Below are positions 43,490 to 55,174 of a stretch of 64,000 bases of DNA, one piece after another (position 1 is the first letter of the stretch; each line of letters opens with the position of its first letter). The notes below the pieces were generated by a model. The model was given only the letters and a program-made list of their open reading frames with translations, was not told the DNA's origin and ran no database searches. Source of the DNA: Isoetes taiwanensis (Eukaryota > Streptophyta > Lycopodiopsida > Isoetales > Isoetaceae); the NCBI GenBank assembly GCA_021234155.1, contig JAJEKV010000046.1, positions 7,755,012 through 7,819,011 of the forward strand, read 5' to 3'. Made by a program: the position numbers and the translations under genes.

Positions 43490-44113
43490 TAACAGCATAT
43501 ATACAGATAACAACACAATAGAGTTCACTCAGACTCCTTGTCATTCGAGGTGACCGAGCTGGAAGAACTGAACTCCTCCGAAATCTCGTCCCTGGACTCA
43601 CCATCTAAGTACTAAAATTTCGACTGCAATTGCTCATAGTGGAGTTGACAGAATAAGTCCGTCAGCATCTCATATATTTTGTACTTGGAGACGAGTTCCG
43701 GTGCGTCCCAAATTTCTCAGAACCATCAAGCGACAAAAGAATCTAAGTGCAGGATGATGCTCGACTCAAGATGGACCATCTTGAAATAGACATACAATAC
43801 ACAAGAGGATTAGTCCACAAAGACTAAGAGGGGAGGAAGCATAACAGAAACATATAAACCATCACATAGTGAAGCAATCTAACATGAACAACCAAAATCT
43901 AACAAGATCACATTCATACCGACATATCTCTACATGCCTATAATCACGAATACATCTCAAGTGTACTCCTTAGGTTGCAACCCCAAGGAAACATCATTTG
44001 TACATACATGCCTCATGCAAGGGGCTTGGACCCGTCCATCCAGCCATCTGGCCATGGATGCAAAGTTATACGGCCACCCCATCCCTTCTGAGATGGCCCG
44101 CTCAAAAATAATA
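43490..44113 (-). repeat. Unnamed repeat family, copy B, 3' part
   Basis: Reverse complement aligns with 40544-41030, including the conserved ESSIILHLDSFV frame and the acidic tail SSSSSVTSNDKES before the stop. The Gypsy element inserted at its inner edge (TSD TAATA at 44109-44113). Confidence 0.7.
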
Positions 44114-44884
44114 TGTCACAGCCTACAAAAAGTAGATCCGATCGCGCTACCTAGAACTCCCGGAGTTCCCCTCAATTGTGAGTTCCCCGAACTCCCCACG
44201 CACAACTGCTACTAATCCCTAGGACCAGCCTAAAGCCTAGCTTCAGAAGTTCTATCACAAGAACTCAATACTGCAGCAGTATTGTTCACAGAGAAGTCAC
44301 AAACGCTCCAAGAACGGAGTGACCTCACAAGCAAACACCAAATAATGGAGTAGCTCGGAGCAAGTCGAATTGATTCCCAATCAATTCAAAATGGTCTAAA
44401 ACCCCCAGAAGCAGAAGATCAAGCAGCAGAACGCTCCAATTGCTTGGCTCCAGAGGCAAAACTGTGATCTCAGAAATCGTCTTCAATCCCTTTTATAAGA
44501 TCACTAGGGCCAAGAATAGATGGAAAAAGGCTCTTGGGCCCTTTTCCCAGTAAAATCGACCTCTCTATCTATAAATCCGACCGTCTCCACCAGATCCGGC
44601 CGTTTTGTATCAGGCCGCGATCGTGCCTCTTCTAATTTACCTTTTAAATGCCCCAACCAATGGGGTGATGCCACATCAACCCCATAATTCAACGATTAAA
44701 TGGCTTTTATAAGAAACCTTTATAATTTAATTAAAAGTCACTTTTGCAACCATTTAAAAATAACCCATACGCCGTTCCAGGTGGCAGCTGCTCTTTGGAA
44801 CCTTCCCAGGCCAACCCATGGCACTTCCAAGGCAAACTCCCAGTTCCAAGGCCTGCAAGCATGACCTGCCCTTGGTCCCCAACA
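44114..44884 (-). repeat. Gypsy 3' LTR
   Basis: Begins TGTCACAGCCTACA on the + strand and ends at or within GGTCCCCAACA. The other LTR stops at GGTCCG, so the true outer boundary may be about 7 nt shorter. Confidence 0.88.
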
Positions 44885-45420
44885 ATTTCCTCCCCTCCCC
44901 TTAGAACCACGTCCTTAAGGTCTAGAGTTCCAAATGAGGAAAACGTTGCACAAACTCATCTGCCTTCCAAGTGGCATCCGCGGGAGACTGGCCTCGGCAC
45001 AAGACCAGATATTCACGAATATCTCTATTGAGCAACTGCCGAACACAGGTATTTAGAATCCGTTTGGGTGTTATAGCGGAGCTTAACACTAGCGGTAAAA
45101 ATAACCCATACGCCGCCCCAGGCGGCAACTGCTCTTTGGAACGTTCCCAGGCCACCCCATGGCACTTCCAAGGCAAACTCCCAGTTCCAAGGCCTTGGTC
45201 CTAACTATTTCCTTCCCTCCCCTTAGGACCTTGTCTTCAGGGTCTAGAGTTCCAAATGAGGAAAACGTTGCACAAAATCATCTGTCTCCCAAGTGGCATC
45301 CGCGGGAGACTGGCCTCGCCACAAGACCAGATATTCACGAATATCTCTACTGCGCAACTGCCGAATACGAGTATCTAGAATTTGTTCAGGTGTTATAGCG
45401 GAGCTTAACACTAGCGGTAT
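44757..45420 (-). repeat. Tandem duplication of LTR edge, PPT and chromodomain end
   Basis: Units 44757-45097 and about 45098-45420 start ATAACCCATACGCCG and end AACACTAGCGGT. Each contains the LTR terminus, the polypurine tract and the pol 3' end. Copy 2 lacks about 18 bp. The chromodomain coding end is therefore present twice. Confidence 0.9.
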
Positions 45421-46399
45421 ACTCTCAGGACTAACAACATTGTCTGTATCTAGTATAGCTCGCTTAAGCTGCCTTACATGAAATACAGGATGGATCCCAA
45501 TATCCTGCGGTAACGCCAACTCATATGCTGTGGTACCCATCCTTTTAACAATCTTAAAGGGTCCAGCATATCTCGAGGTTAGCTTAGGCACACACCCTTT
45601 AACCAACGGTTTAAGGGTGTTGATTCGTAATGATGAAGGATACACAATCATAGGTAACATCATATCTATGCTTATTAGCATACACTTGAGCGTGATCTTG
45701 CACCTTTCGCAAGTTTTGCCGACAGTATAGCAAAGTTGCATTCATGTCATCCAACATATTCACGGCGGCGTCCGTTTTTAGAAACTTATGCATACCAGCA
45801 TAAGTTCTAGGATTTTGCCCCATCATAGCAATAAAGGGAGCCATCTTAATCCCCATATGATGGCTGTTGTTATATGCAAACTCTAGGTATGGCAAATGCT
45901 CCTCCAAACGAGTTTGGCGTTTATGGACAAAACTTCCCAACATATCCTCCAGGATCATATTGATTCTCTCTGTTTGGCCATCCGTTTGTGGGTGTGTTAC
46001 CACTACTCATTCTCCATCGTTTTCATAAGGTCTCTCCAAAAATGACCTGTTGGTGTCTCGATCACTTATGATAGACAAAGGCAAACCAAAAAGAGATCTC
46101 ATATATGCAGTTGCTACATCTGGACCAATAGCATCCTCCTTTAAGGCCAGAAATTTGACATACTTATTTAGACAATCAACAGTCACCCATACCTGAGTGT
46201 TTTGCCTTATGGTTCTAGGCAAAGTCACTATAAAGTCCATACGTATACACTCCCACCTTTGCAATGGTATAGGTATAGGTTGCAATATTCCCGGGGTGCG
46301 ACCATGGTCAGCTTTAACTGCTTGGCACGTCAAATAATGTGAAACCAAATCGGGGAGTTGTTCCTTCATGTCTGGCCAATAGTAATGGCGCTTGACCAA
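45244..46399 (-). pseudogene. Gypsy integrase and chromodomain
   Basis: Minus-strand frames give HYYWPDMKEQLPDLVSHYLT (zinc-binding N-terminus, H and C residues partly kept), MDFIVTLP (first Asp), SIISDRD (second Asp) and THPQTDGQTERINM (Glu). One in-frame TGA at 46007-46009 separates the two parts. After a frameshift, KLTSRYAGPFKIVKRMGTTA (GPF/Y module) and a chromodomain (EQILDTRIRQLRSRDIREYL then VLWRGQSPADATWE) close the polyprotein. Confidence 0.9.
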
Positions 46400-46506
46400 C
46401 TCATAGGTCTTCCACTCACCCCTGTGTCCAGCTTGCGGGGTTTCATGATGGTCAGGAGAACATAAATCCTTGATTTATAAGAGTACAACCCATCTTATTC
46501 AGTCCA

Positions 46507-47982
46507 CTAATCCCCAGATTTGGTTACTGAAGGTTGTTGCTTATCTTCTTGATATGCATCTTTAATCCTTTGGAAGAGATCATTCTCCCTTATCATCAAA
46601 GTATTCAAATGCTTAATCCTAAATAAGGCATCTGCAACCAGATTATTCTTTCCAGGAGTATGCTCAATACTAAAATGGAACTTCTGCAAGAAGTCAAGCC
46701 ACCTAGCTTGCCTAGGGCTAATCGCAGCTTGGCTTTGCAAAAACCTCAAAGGCTTTGTGATCAGTATATACCACAAACTTGTGTGGCTCTTTACCATACG
46801 TCGCATAATTCTGTTCCGCTTGATTAAGCTTATGGCTTTCATATGCAATAACACGACCTTGTTGCATAAGCACAGCTACCAGAGCTTGCTCACAAGCATC
46901 CAAGTATACCTCCAATGACTCATTGAGATTAGGTACTTCAGTACTGGACTACTCATCAAAAGACATTTGATCCTTTCAAAGGCCTCTTGCTGAGCTCAAC
47001 TCCACACATACTCTTGATCTTTTCTCAAAAGATCGGTGAGCGGGGCTACTACCTTAGAAAACTTAGGCACAAACTTTCTGTAATAGGTAGCCAACCCAAG
47101 AAAACTTCTCAATTCATGAATATTCTCAGGTTGAATCCATTCTTGTACCACTTGTACCTTGCTAGGGTCTGGAGACACTCCTTCCCCCGACAAGATGTGA
47201 CCCAAATAAGTAACCCTTTGCTTGAAGAAATCACATTTAAAAATTTTGGCATACAACTTATTGGATCACAACACTTTAAGCACTTGCTCTAGATGCTGAA
47301 AGTGTTCTTCCAACGAGTTCGAGTAGACAAGCATATCATCCAAGAATACTTCAACTGATTTGTCTAAGTAATCAGCAAATACTCGGTTCATTAATCTCAT
47401 GAACGTAGCCGGTGCATTGATGAGACCAAACTGCATGACTAAGAACTCATAGTGACCTGGATGAGTTCGAAAAGAAATTTTTGGTTCATCACCCTCATGC
47501 ATCTTGATTTGATGATATCCACTTCTCAAATCAATCTTGGTGAACCAAGTTGCACCGCCCAAACGATCTAAGATATCGTCAATCCGTGGTAAAGGATATC
47601 TATTCTTAATTGTTGCTTTGTTAAGCGCGCGATAATCTATGCACATGCGCATAGTCTCATCTTTTTTCTTAACTAGCAGCACACATATATCTTCATCATA
47701 TACATATATTTTAAAAACTTGATTATTATTCACTCTAAAAGCAGTTTTGGCCTGAGTGGCCGATAACAATTTCCCCAGTCCCACATAAGGTGATCCTTGT
47801 ATACTAACAGACTTAGTGTCTTCTAACTCAAAAGTTAACACATGTGATGCCCAGTCAATGAGCGGACGTACAATTTGAAGCCACTTTATCCCCAAAATGA
47901 CATCATAATGTTTCAAACTGATCAAATCGACATCAATTCTAAATTGTACTACTCTAGGTGAACTTCTATCTTGAAGTATCAA
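46507..47982 (-). pseudogene. Gypsy protease-RT linker, RT and RNase H
   Basis: 47982-47266: [11 protein letters not shown], then [37 protein letters not shown] and [10 protein letters not shown] (catalytic FLDD). The region between YVYDEDIC and VLLVKKKDE is about 80 residues shorter than usual, so the start of the RT (the PYRMAP/GFIRPS region) is deleted. A single TGA near 47265 precedes LYAKIFKCDFF, GHILSGEGVSPDPSKV and LGLATYYRKFVPKF. RNase H follows in other frames (VYLDACEQALVAVLMQQGR; FSIEHTPGKNNLVADAL). Confidence 0.92.
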
Positions 47983-48039
47983 GTCTACGCCCTGCGCTTG
48001 TTGATCTCCACGCTGAACCTGAGGCCCCGCCTTTCCTTC

Positions 48040-49627
48040 AACTATTTACGGAGTCACCTTCGTCAGCTCCAGACCTAGCTCCCTTGCTAAGTCTGCAAAC
48101 AAGAAATTGTCAGTGCTCGCAGAATCAATAAGAACAACCTTTGCCTTGATTCTACCTAGAACACGAATAACTTTACCAAAGAAAACTTTAGAAGAATCAT
48201 TTACCATGCTTTCTTCTCTTGCGATAGCTGACGTCGTCTTCACGGCTTCACCCTCCGTTGGTGTTTTGGCCGTCGCAACTACCACCTTCTTTGGTCTTTG
48301 CGGCTTAGGATATTTTCTCGCATAATGACCCATGCCCTGGCAATTATAACACCTTATAGCTGCCTTTAACTAGAATCTTTAGACTGCCCTGCAGCCTTTT
48401 TATTTGACTGACTTCGCTTCCTCTTCTAAGCAGATGATGCTCCATCCGCAGAATTTTCAGCTCGTTTTGACTTCTAGTCAAAGCTCTTCTTGGTCTTCTG
48501 ATGTTCCTCGCGACCAACCAATTTTCTTGCAAGCTCAACTGCTTCCTCGAAGACTTTGGGTTCTGCTTGCAAAAGGTGTGTCTTAATACTGACTTCCTTC
48601 AGACCATTGACAAAGTGGTCCACCCTCATCTGAGGGGTAGGGTCGGGAGTCTCGCAAATAACATGCGGAGCTTATTAACGTACTCATGTAAAGTCTCAAT
48701 TTGCACCGACTCCTTGAGTAATATTAGTGCATAGCGACTATCAAAATGAGGCGCATATTCATCTTTGAACTATTTACAGGAGTCGGTCCAAGACTGAAAG
48801 GTCTTTTCACTATCGGTGTGAATAGCCCACCATGAAGCAGCAACACATTTTAACTTAAGAGAGGTATGCAACACCTTCGCGGTATCGCCTTCCTTAGTAG
48901 CTGCATAATATAATTTCATGTGACTCAAAATCCTCTGGTGTTCCCATTCCATCAAACTCTGGCATCTTCATCTTTTCTAGAGCTTTGATTTCCTCTTCCG
49001 AGAGCCCATTTAGGGTTTCCTCGGAAGGTTCACCCACAGCTGGGTTTGTTGTGTTTGGCATAGTGCGACCAACCACAAGTGGTGCACTCGTAGCCGCCCG
49101 TGCCCTTGCAGTACCTTGTACCGTTTGGGTTGTGGAATTATTTGCAGCACTCCTAGAGTTTTGCATGAGCCGATCAAATGATTCTTTAAGGCGTTGCTCC
49201 CGGGCAGCACTTTCCAGAATCCATCGGTTCATATGTCTCTGCATATTGTCCAGGGTTCTCGCAATCAAAGATTGCTTTTCCTGGGAACCCCCTGGCACAG
49301 TAGTAACTGTTGTCGCAGTCGCCAATATCGGTGCTGTTGGAGTATTGCTCCCAGAGCCTACTCACTGGCAACGACATTCGCCCCATTAGCTGCCAAGCCT
49401 GTCTGTGGAACTGGATTACCCCCAGGGTGTCCAGTTCCACTAAGAGGCTGCATATTAACAGCAGTTATGGAAGGAGCTGATAACCCTGCCTGCAGCATAG
49501 TTTCAAAATAGAACACAGGCAAGTGTTCCAAATGGATGTCTCGGAGCGTAGGTACTATGCCATCCGTTAAAGCTATAGTCGGCAACCCATCAATTGGCTG
49601 CCCCATACCCTGCGTTGGATCAGCCAT
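48040..49627 (-). pseudogene. Gypsy gag, zinc knuckle and protease
   Basis: Starts MADPTQGMGQPIDG at 49627. The Gag core reads KALEKMKMPEFDGMGTPEDF and, after a frameshift, SHMKLYYAATKEGDTAKVLH and VAASWWAIH. The knuckle CYNCQGMGHYARKY (about 48350) has Tyr where the last Cys is expected. The protease signature is VLIDSASTDNFL (about 48130), with Asp retained and DS in place of the usual DSG/DTG pattern. Frames broken. Confidence 0.85.
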
Positions 49628-49640
49628 GGCTCCAAACCGG

Positions 49641-49652
49641 GCTCTGATACCA
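49641..49652 (-). other. Primer-binding site (initiator tRNA-Met)
   Basis: Minus strand TGGTATCAGAGC, three nucleotides inside the 5' LTR of the Gypsy element. Confidence 0.92.
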
Positions 49653-49655
49653 AAC

Positions 49656-50418
49656 TGTCACGGCCTACACAAAGTAGATCCGATTGCGCTACCTAGAACT
49701 CCAGGAGTTCCCCTCAATCGTGAGTTCCCAGAACTCCCCACGCATAACCGCTACTGATCCCCAGGATCAGCCTGAAGCCCAACTTCACAAGAACTCAATA
49801 CTGCAGCAGCAGTATTGTTCACATAAAAGTCACAAATGCTCCAAGAATAGAGTGACCTCACAAGCAAACACCAAATCAAGCCGAATTGATTCCCAATCAA
49901 TTCGAAATGGTCTAAAACCCCCATAAGCAGAAGATCAAGCAACAGAACGGTCCGAACGGTCCGATTGCTTGGCTCCAGAGGCAAGACTATGATCTCAGAA
50001 ATCGTCTCCAATCCCTTTTATAAGATCATTACGGCCAAGAATAGATGGAAAAAAGGCTCTTGGGCCTTTTCCCCAGCTAAGACCGACCTCTCTATCTATA
50101 GATATGACCATCTCCACCAGATCCAGTCGTTTTATATCAGGTCGCAATCGTGCCTCTTCCAATTTACCTTTTAAATGCCCCAACCAATGGGGTGATGCCA
50201 CATCAACCTCGTAATTCAATGGTTAAGTGGCTTTTATAAGAGATCTTTATAATCTAATTAAAAGTCACTTTTACGTACGAAAGTTTAGCCATTTAAAAAT
50301 AACCCATACGCTGCTCCAGGCGACAACTGCTCTTTGGAACGTTCCCAGGACACCCTGTAACACTTCCAAGGCAGACTCCCAGTTCCAAGGCCCGCAAGCG
50401 CGACTTGCCCTTGGTCCG
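49656..50418 (-). repeat. Gypsy 5' LTR
   Basis: Begins TGTCACGGCCTACAC on the + strand; similar to 44114-44884 with scattered differences. TAATA TSD follows. Confidence 0.9.
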
Positions 50419-50640
50419 TAATATAATACAAGAGACTACATTCTAGAGATCAATAACTTTAACATAATTTAGTATTTCTAGGTTCACCAAAACATATTCA
50501 TGAAGAAGTCTAATCACAACACCCATGCAATACAAAATCAGACATTACCTCATACACCCGAAGCTAGTTCTTTGGGCCGCACATACATGGCCAAGGACTG
50601 GGTATCAAGAAAACTCATAGCTGGAGAATTATCTTCCTAT
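50419..50640 (-). repeat. Unnamed repeat family, copy B, 5' part
   Basis: Reverse complement matches 36990-37170 (GGTAATGTCTGATTTTG, TTGCATGGGTGT). With 43490-44113 it makes the empty site of the Gypsy insertion. Confidence 0.65.
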
Positions 50641-53345
50641 ATATATGATTAGTAGGAGGAAAAAAAATTCCCGCAAAAAAAATCCAAAAATAAATATTTC
50701 AGGCGAGAAAAAAAATCCAAAAACAATTACATTTGGAACTGGAAAAAAAGTTCTGGGAAGCCCTTGGCCTAGATTGTTTGGGCGGCCTAATTGGACATGT
50801 GGAAAATAAACAAGGTCAGGCCGATGAAGGTGTGATTGTGAGAATTAAAGACCGAATTTGCGGATCAACCCTTGAGAGATGGCTCTTGGAGATGAGAAAA
50901 GCAAAGGATTGAGGGCCAAAAGCAATTAATTGAGCATAACGGGCAAAAAAACTCTGGTGATGGGCAAAAAATTTCAGGTGAAGCTGAGGAATCCCAAGAC
51001 GTTTTTCTCAAATTATTCTTTCTACAACATTTGTGCAAATAGATATCTCTAGTTTCAGGTTCCTTGTGCAGAGGCTTACCGGGCATGTCATCTTCTTCAA
51101 ATGTCTTTGCAGAGCCTTCTAATACTCAATTGCTTGCTCATCCTTTTGTTGCCCAGAATTTGCCTGTTTCCTGCTAAGCTTCCCCGTCGTTGGCCCTACT
51201 TGAATTGGAGCAACATTTTTATTCTGGAACCTGATTTCGGTTGGATTTGTTCAGCTGGGCAAAGCTTAGGTTGCCCAAGCATGAAATTTTGAAATTTTGA
51301 TGGCAAGTGCAGGCCCTTCTGGCCTCTCCACCGCCTCTTCTATTAGAACTCTTGCCAGCATGGCAAAACCACGTGGCACGAAATCTGTGGGTAGCCCGAA
51401 ACCAATCCAGCAGGTTCTGAACTGGCAATTTCCGCTACCTACAATCCGTTGCCGGCCACCTGAATTAGAGATGCTTACGTTTTGCATCGATGATTATTCA
51501 TTATTTTTCTTTCTTTTATCGGTTTTTTTTGTAAGGTTGATTGTCCGCCGTTGATTCCCAGTATATTCGTGGGATTGTTCCAAATCCACGGACATGAACA
51601 TTTTGCCACAAGAAACGCACCACAAATCCTATGGTCCAAATAAAAAACACCCCCTGTTAAGAATATAAACCATAGCTTGCTGAAACCATAGCTCCTGTGC
51701 TCTGCCAAAAATCACCATTCCTGTGCCCTGTTTCTCAATCTAGCCTAGAAGTCTACCATAGCCCCTAAGCAACCCTGCGCTCCCAACCGAGGGCACAGCT
51801 GATCCTCGGCTCCAAAGCAACACTCCGGCCCCACACAAAAAAAAAAAATCGCAGCTTCTTCAACTCGGATCATGACGTCTTTAGTAACATAAGAAACTAT
51901 TTGGCCTCATCCGGCCCTCAAACAAGAGAAAAGCAACATCCAAGGTCGATTCACAGCCCGGCAAACCAGACTGTGCCCTATGTTATCACCACCAGCAAGA
52001 AGGCCGCCCCTGTATTCTCACCAACAGGGCCGCCCCTGTATTATCAGCAGCTAGTATTGAGATAAAATATTGAGTTTCCAGGCCGCCCCTGTATTATCAG
52101 CAGAGTTTTCAGCGGGAAACTCTACCTGGAAGCAGCTTCACCCGGAAACTCTCCCTGGAAGGCCTCCCCACCCGGATCCCTGCCGAAAGAAGAAAGAGGC
52201 GCCCATTTTTATCCTTCCATTCTGGTATCATGCATAGGACTAAAGGGAAAAATATTCCATCCAGCTGCATTGACTGGCCAGCAAGCAGCTCAAATTGCTC
52301 AAAAAATACAGTTGCACTACGGTTTTGCATACAATCCACACCCCAAATCTAGGCAAAACCATGCCTGAGATACCCTCCTCAAACGAAATAATTAGAACAT
52401 TATGGTTATTAGAACCGTTGCCCGTTAAAATAGTCATAAAGAATTAATGGACCAAGATTTCGGTTATGTGTGGTATGGCAAGTTTTACTGCATTCTCTAA
52501 AGACAGAGAGATCTAGCATTCATTATTTTTTAGCCTAGATTCTCAACCTCGATAAATCTTGAATTGTGCTACGAATACTTAACACAAAGCAAGAACATAA
52601 CAATAAATGGGGGCTGGCTGTCATGTGCATCCTCACAATTCGCTTGCATAGACTAGTTGTGGATGGATACGCATCTCCAAACAAAGCTTTCTCCTCTTTA
52701 TGTGCCCAAGTAATGGTCATAAAAGTGAAAGATTTACTTTTAACAATTGCTCAAAAAAAATTGCAAATCATTCCACCTGCTGATTGATCACATAATGGCA
52801 AAATTGGTCTGCCTAATTGTAATACTAGTTTAAATTTTTGTTTAGTATTAAAACTTCCATTGAACACATGTTCCAAAATGCCTTAAGAATAACAAAGTCC
52901 TCCATCAATGAACATGGTCCATTGTAGTATGACCAACATCACCTTAAACAACAATTGTACAAAAAGAACTCTTTTTGGTACAAGAAGCAATACACTTTTA
53001 ACAACTTTTCGCCTTAGAATTCTTGATCATGATCTGGCATCATGAGGTAATGTGATAAGAGGAGGCATCCGTTTCTTGGTCTGTTTACACTACAAGAATC
53101 AAGTTCCTTCATTGAAAGCAGCAGTAATTAGAGTATTTACCACATGACGGGCCTTTGCTCTTCACAGCTTGTTATAATGACAGAACACATCCGCCTTCGT
53201 GTTGGGTGATGTCCATTAACTACCTAGCAATGAGGATGCATGCAAGATCTTTTTGAACTCTAATCTACGGCATAGCTACATCATTAGAATGACGTTCAAG
53301 GTTCCAGAGGCATACCCAGCAGCTGTTTGGCGTTTTATAGAAACG
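50641..53345. other. No recognisable gene; short local repeats
   Basis: Mixed sequence with no supported gene. GGCCGCCCCTGTATT recurs at about 52001-52100 (three times), and a short related pair follows (GGAAACTCT.CCTGGAA). One open stretch at 51297-51554 lacks any motif. The last part may hold the RPC7 3' UTR and terminator. Confidence 0.45.
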
Positions 53346-54550
53346 TTAAAATGTCGCCTCTGCATTTACATAGAGGTAAGCACAAGTCTCCAATCAACAG
53401 AACTTCTGCTTGTGAAATGCTTACCATCATCGCCACCACCCCCATCATCATCGAAATCATAATCTTCGTCATCATCAAAGCCAAAATTCTATTGCATCAA
53501 ATAGTCCATTGAGAAGAGTCCAGATATAAACATGATTAAAAAGTATAAACATAGACCTGGGCATAGTCATCATCGAGCTCTTCGTCCTCTTCCTCTTCCA
53601 CTTCTCCATCCTCTTCACCTTCACCTTCACCTTCCTTTTTCTCTTCCTCATTTTTGCCACCTTTCTAATTGATTAAAAATCAAGGACTAAGTAATGCAAA
53701 CAACTAACTGTAATGAATTAGATGATCAAGAATTGCACTAAATTCTCACCTCTGTTAGCTTTTCCAGTTTTTGTTCCAAGGACACAAGTTTATCCAACCT
53801 CCTCAGATCTAATAGAACCAAATTATTAATAACTCAAAAAGGGTGCAATGCATTAATAAACTCCCTTACCACTTTTCCCTGCTCCAGCTTGAATAGTCCA
53901 TTGAGATATTCCACTAGTAGACGATGGTCGAATTCTCTTCTTTTCTAGTATCATACATCCAGTATAAGACTATGTCCCATCTAATATAAGTCTACTAATC
54001 AAGTTACCTCGACCCAAAAGCTCAGTAGGAAAGAAAGATGAAGTCAGTTTGAGCACAGAAGAAAGAGGCAGTCGCCTAGTCCTTGAACTTAACCTTTTAT
54101 CTGCATAACGGTCTATTTCAGCTGCAATTCCAGCTGAAAACCAAGTGATGGAAAACTCTTACATTCTCAATATCATGTAAAAAGATCGTCAGGAGGTATT
54201 AGATTAAGAACTCACTCAATTTCGCTTTAGGCTTTTCAATATGATACGATGACCCCTCCCAAAAGATATTTAAAGCTCTACGGCGAGTAACAAGCTCCGT
54301 CTCTTCTGGAGTGGCTTTGGGTTTCTCAGGCAACATTTCCAGAGGCTGCAACCATATGCAAGATAAATATTCAACCCAGTCTAAAATCAAAACTAAAGAT
54401 GAAAGAATTTGAACTAACTGGAAACAGTGGCGGAGGACCTTCAAGCCGTTTTATCACCACAAAATTGCCTTCATCATCACGAATAGGAGGGGGCCCTGCT
54501 CTACCACCGCCACGACCGCGCCCTCTTCCTCGACCACCCCGGAAGGCCAT
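53346..54550 (-). CDS. DNA-directed RNA polymerase III subunit RPC7-like (Rpc31)
   Basis: Eight exons on the minus strand, all with GT-AG borders and consistent phase: 54550-54419, 54345-54216, 54133-54008, 53944-53870, 53808-53750, 53664-53557, 53488-53425, 53359-53346. They give 235 residues. The protein starts MAFRGGRGRGRGRGGG, then has PLFP; ETELVTRRRALNIFW and SSYHIEKPK, the conserved Rpc31 core (polar helix then W..SPYxLE-like); AAEIDRYADK; KKRIRP; a helical SLEQKLEKLTE; a long Glu/Lys-rich region (EDEELDDDYAQNFGFDDDED); and the terminal acidic tail GGGGDDGEATF. In yeast and humans this subunit belongs to the Pol III RPC82/34/31 initiation subcomplex. No broken codon was found. A non-coding 5' exon is spliced just upstream (acceptor at about 54616). 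Confidence 0.88.
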
Positions 54551-54822
54551 CACACTTCTTCAGAATGTCAATTAAACCTTTGATGCGCAATATGCTTTTT
54601 GCCTTTAAGATATTCCTGCAACAAAAGAAACAGGAAGTAGAGAATAATCAAGATGTTGGCTTCTATTTGGCATACAAGCGTGTACTTTAATACACAAAGA
54701 TTTTCATCATGGAGGCAAAAAATTTGCTGCTTACCTATTGATTGCAGCAGACCTCACATAACAGAAATTTCGCTGCCCCAAATACATAACAGAAACATCA
54801 CTAAAACATGCCTTCTTTTTTC
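54551..54822 (-). other. RPC7-like 5' UTR and first introns
   Basis: On the minus strand TTTTGTTGCAG (about 54617-54627) is a strong acceptor just before the short leader that precedes the ATG at 54550, so the 5' UTR is spliced. The donor would be at the leader exons in the duplicated segment upstream. Confidence 0.55.
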
Positions 54823-55174
54823 AGAGAATAGCAACAGAGAATTGCACTACAGAAATTAGATGAATGAGTTTTGGAAAATGCAAAAGACATACCTGTTAAA
54901 TCAGAGCAGGGTTGTGGCGAAACTGGCAGACCAAAATCGGCCCATGCTGCTCCAGAAATGGTCACTTTTAGTTCTCCTTTTGGCTTGGGTCTGCAAACAG
55001 AGAATAGCAACAGAGAATTGCACTACAGAAATTAGATGAATCAATGAGTTTTGGAAATGCAAAGAACATACCTGTTAGATCAGAGCAGGCTTGTGGCAAA
55101 CTGGCAGACCAAAATCAGCCCATGCTGCTCCAGAAATGGTCACTTTTTGTTCTCCTTCTGGCCTGGGTCTACAA
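54823..55174 (-). repeat. 176-bp tandem duplication with leader exon
   Basis: Units 54823-54998 and 54999-55174 begin AGAGAATAGCAACAGAGAAT. Each contains, on the minus strand, a potential leader exon ending AACAG before GTATGT. Short upstream ATGs differ between copies: one runs into TGA after one codon, the other is open for 14 codons. Confidence 0.88.

Larger units (their letters stand above)
44114..50418 (-). mobile_element. Chromodomain Gypsy (Ty3) LTR retrotransposon
   Basis: LTRs at 44114-44884 and 49656-50418; PBS for initiator tRNA-Met on the minus strand at 49641-49652; polypurine tract on the minus strand about 44885-44906 (AAGGGGAGGGGAGGAAA). TAATA is duplicated at 44109-44113 and 50419-50423. 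The order gag, protease, RT, RNase H, integrase, chromodomain is that of a plant chromovirus. All domains carry stops or frameshifts, and a PR-RT linker deletion is present. The element interrupts repeat copy B. The 3' end of pol plus the LTR edge is tandemly duplicated. Confidence 0.93.

Noticed and set aside
51297-51554. Short plus-strand protein with hydrophobic C-terminus
   Set aside because: 85 codons, no motif, no splice or promoter support.
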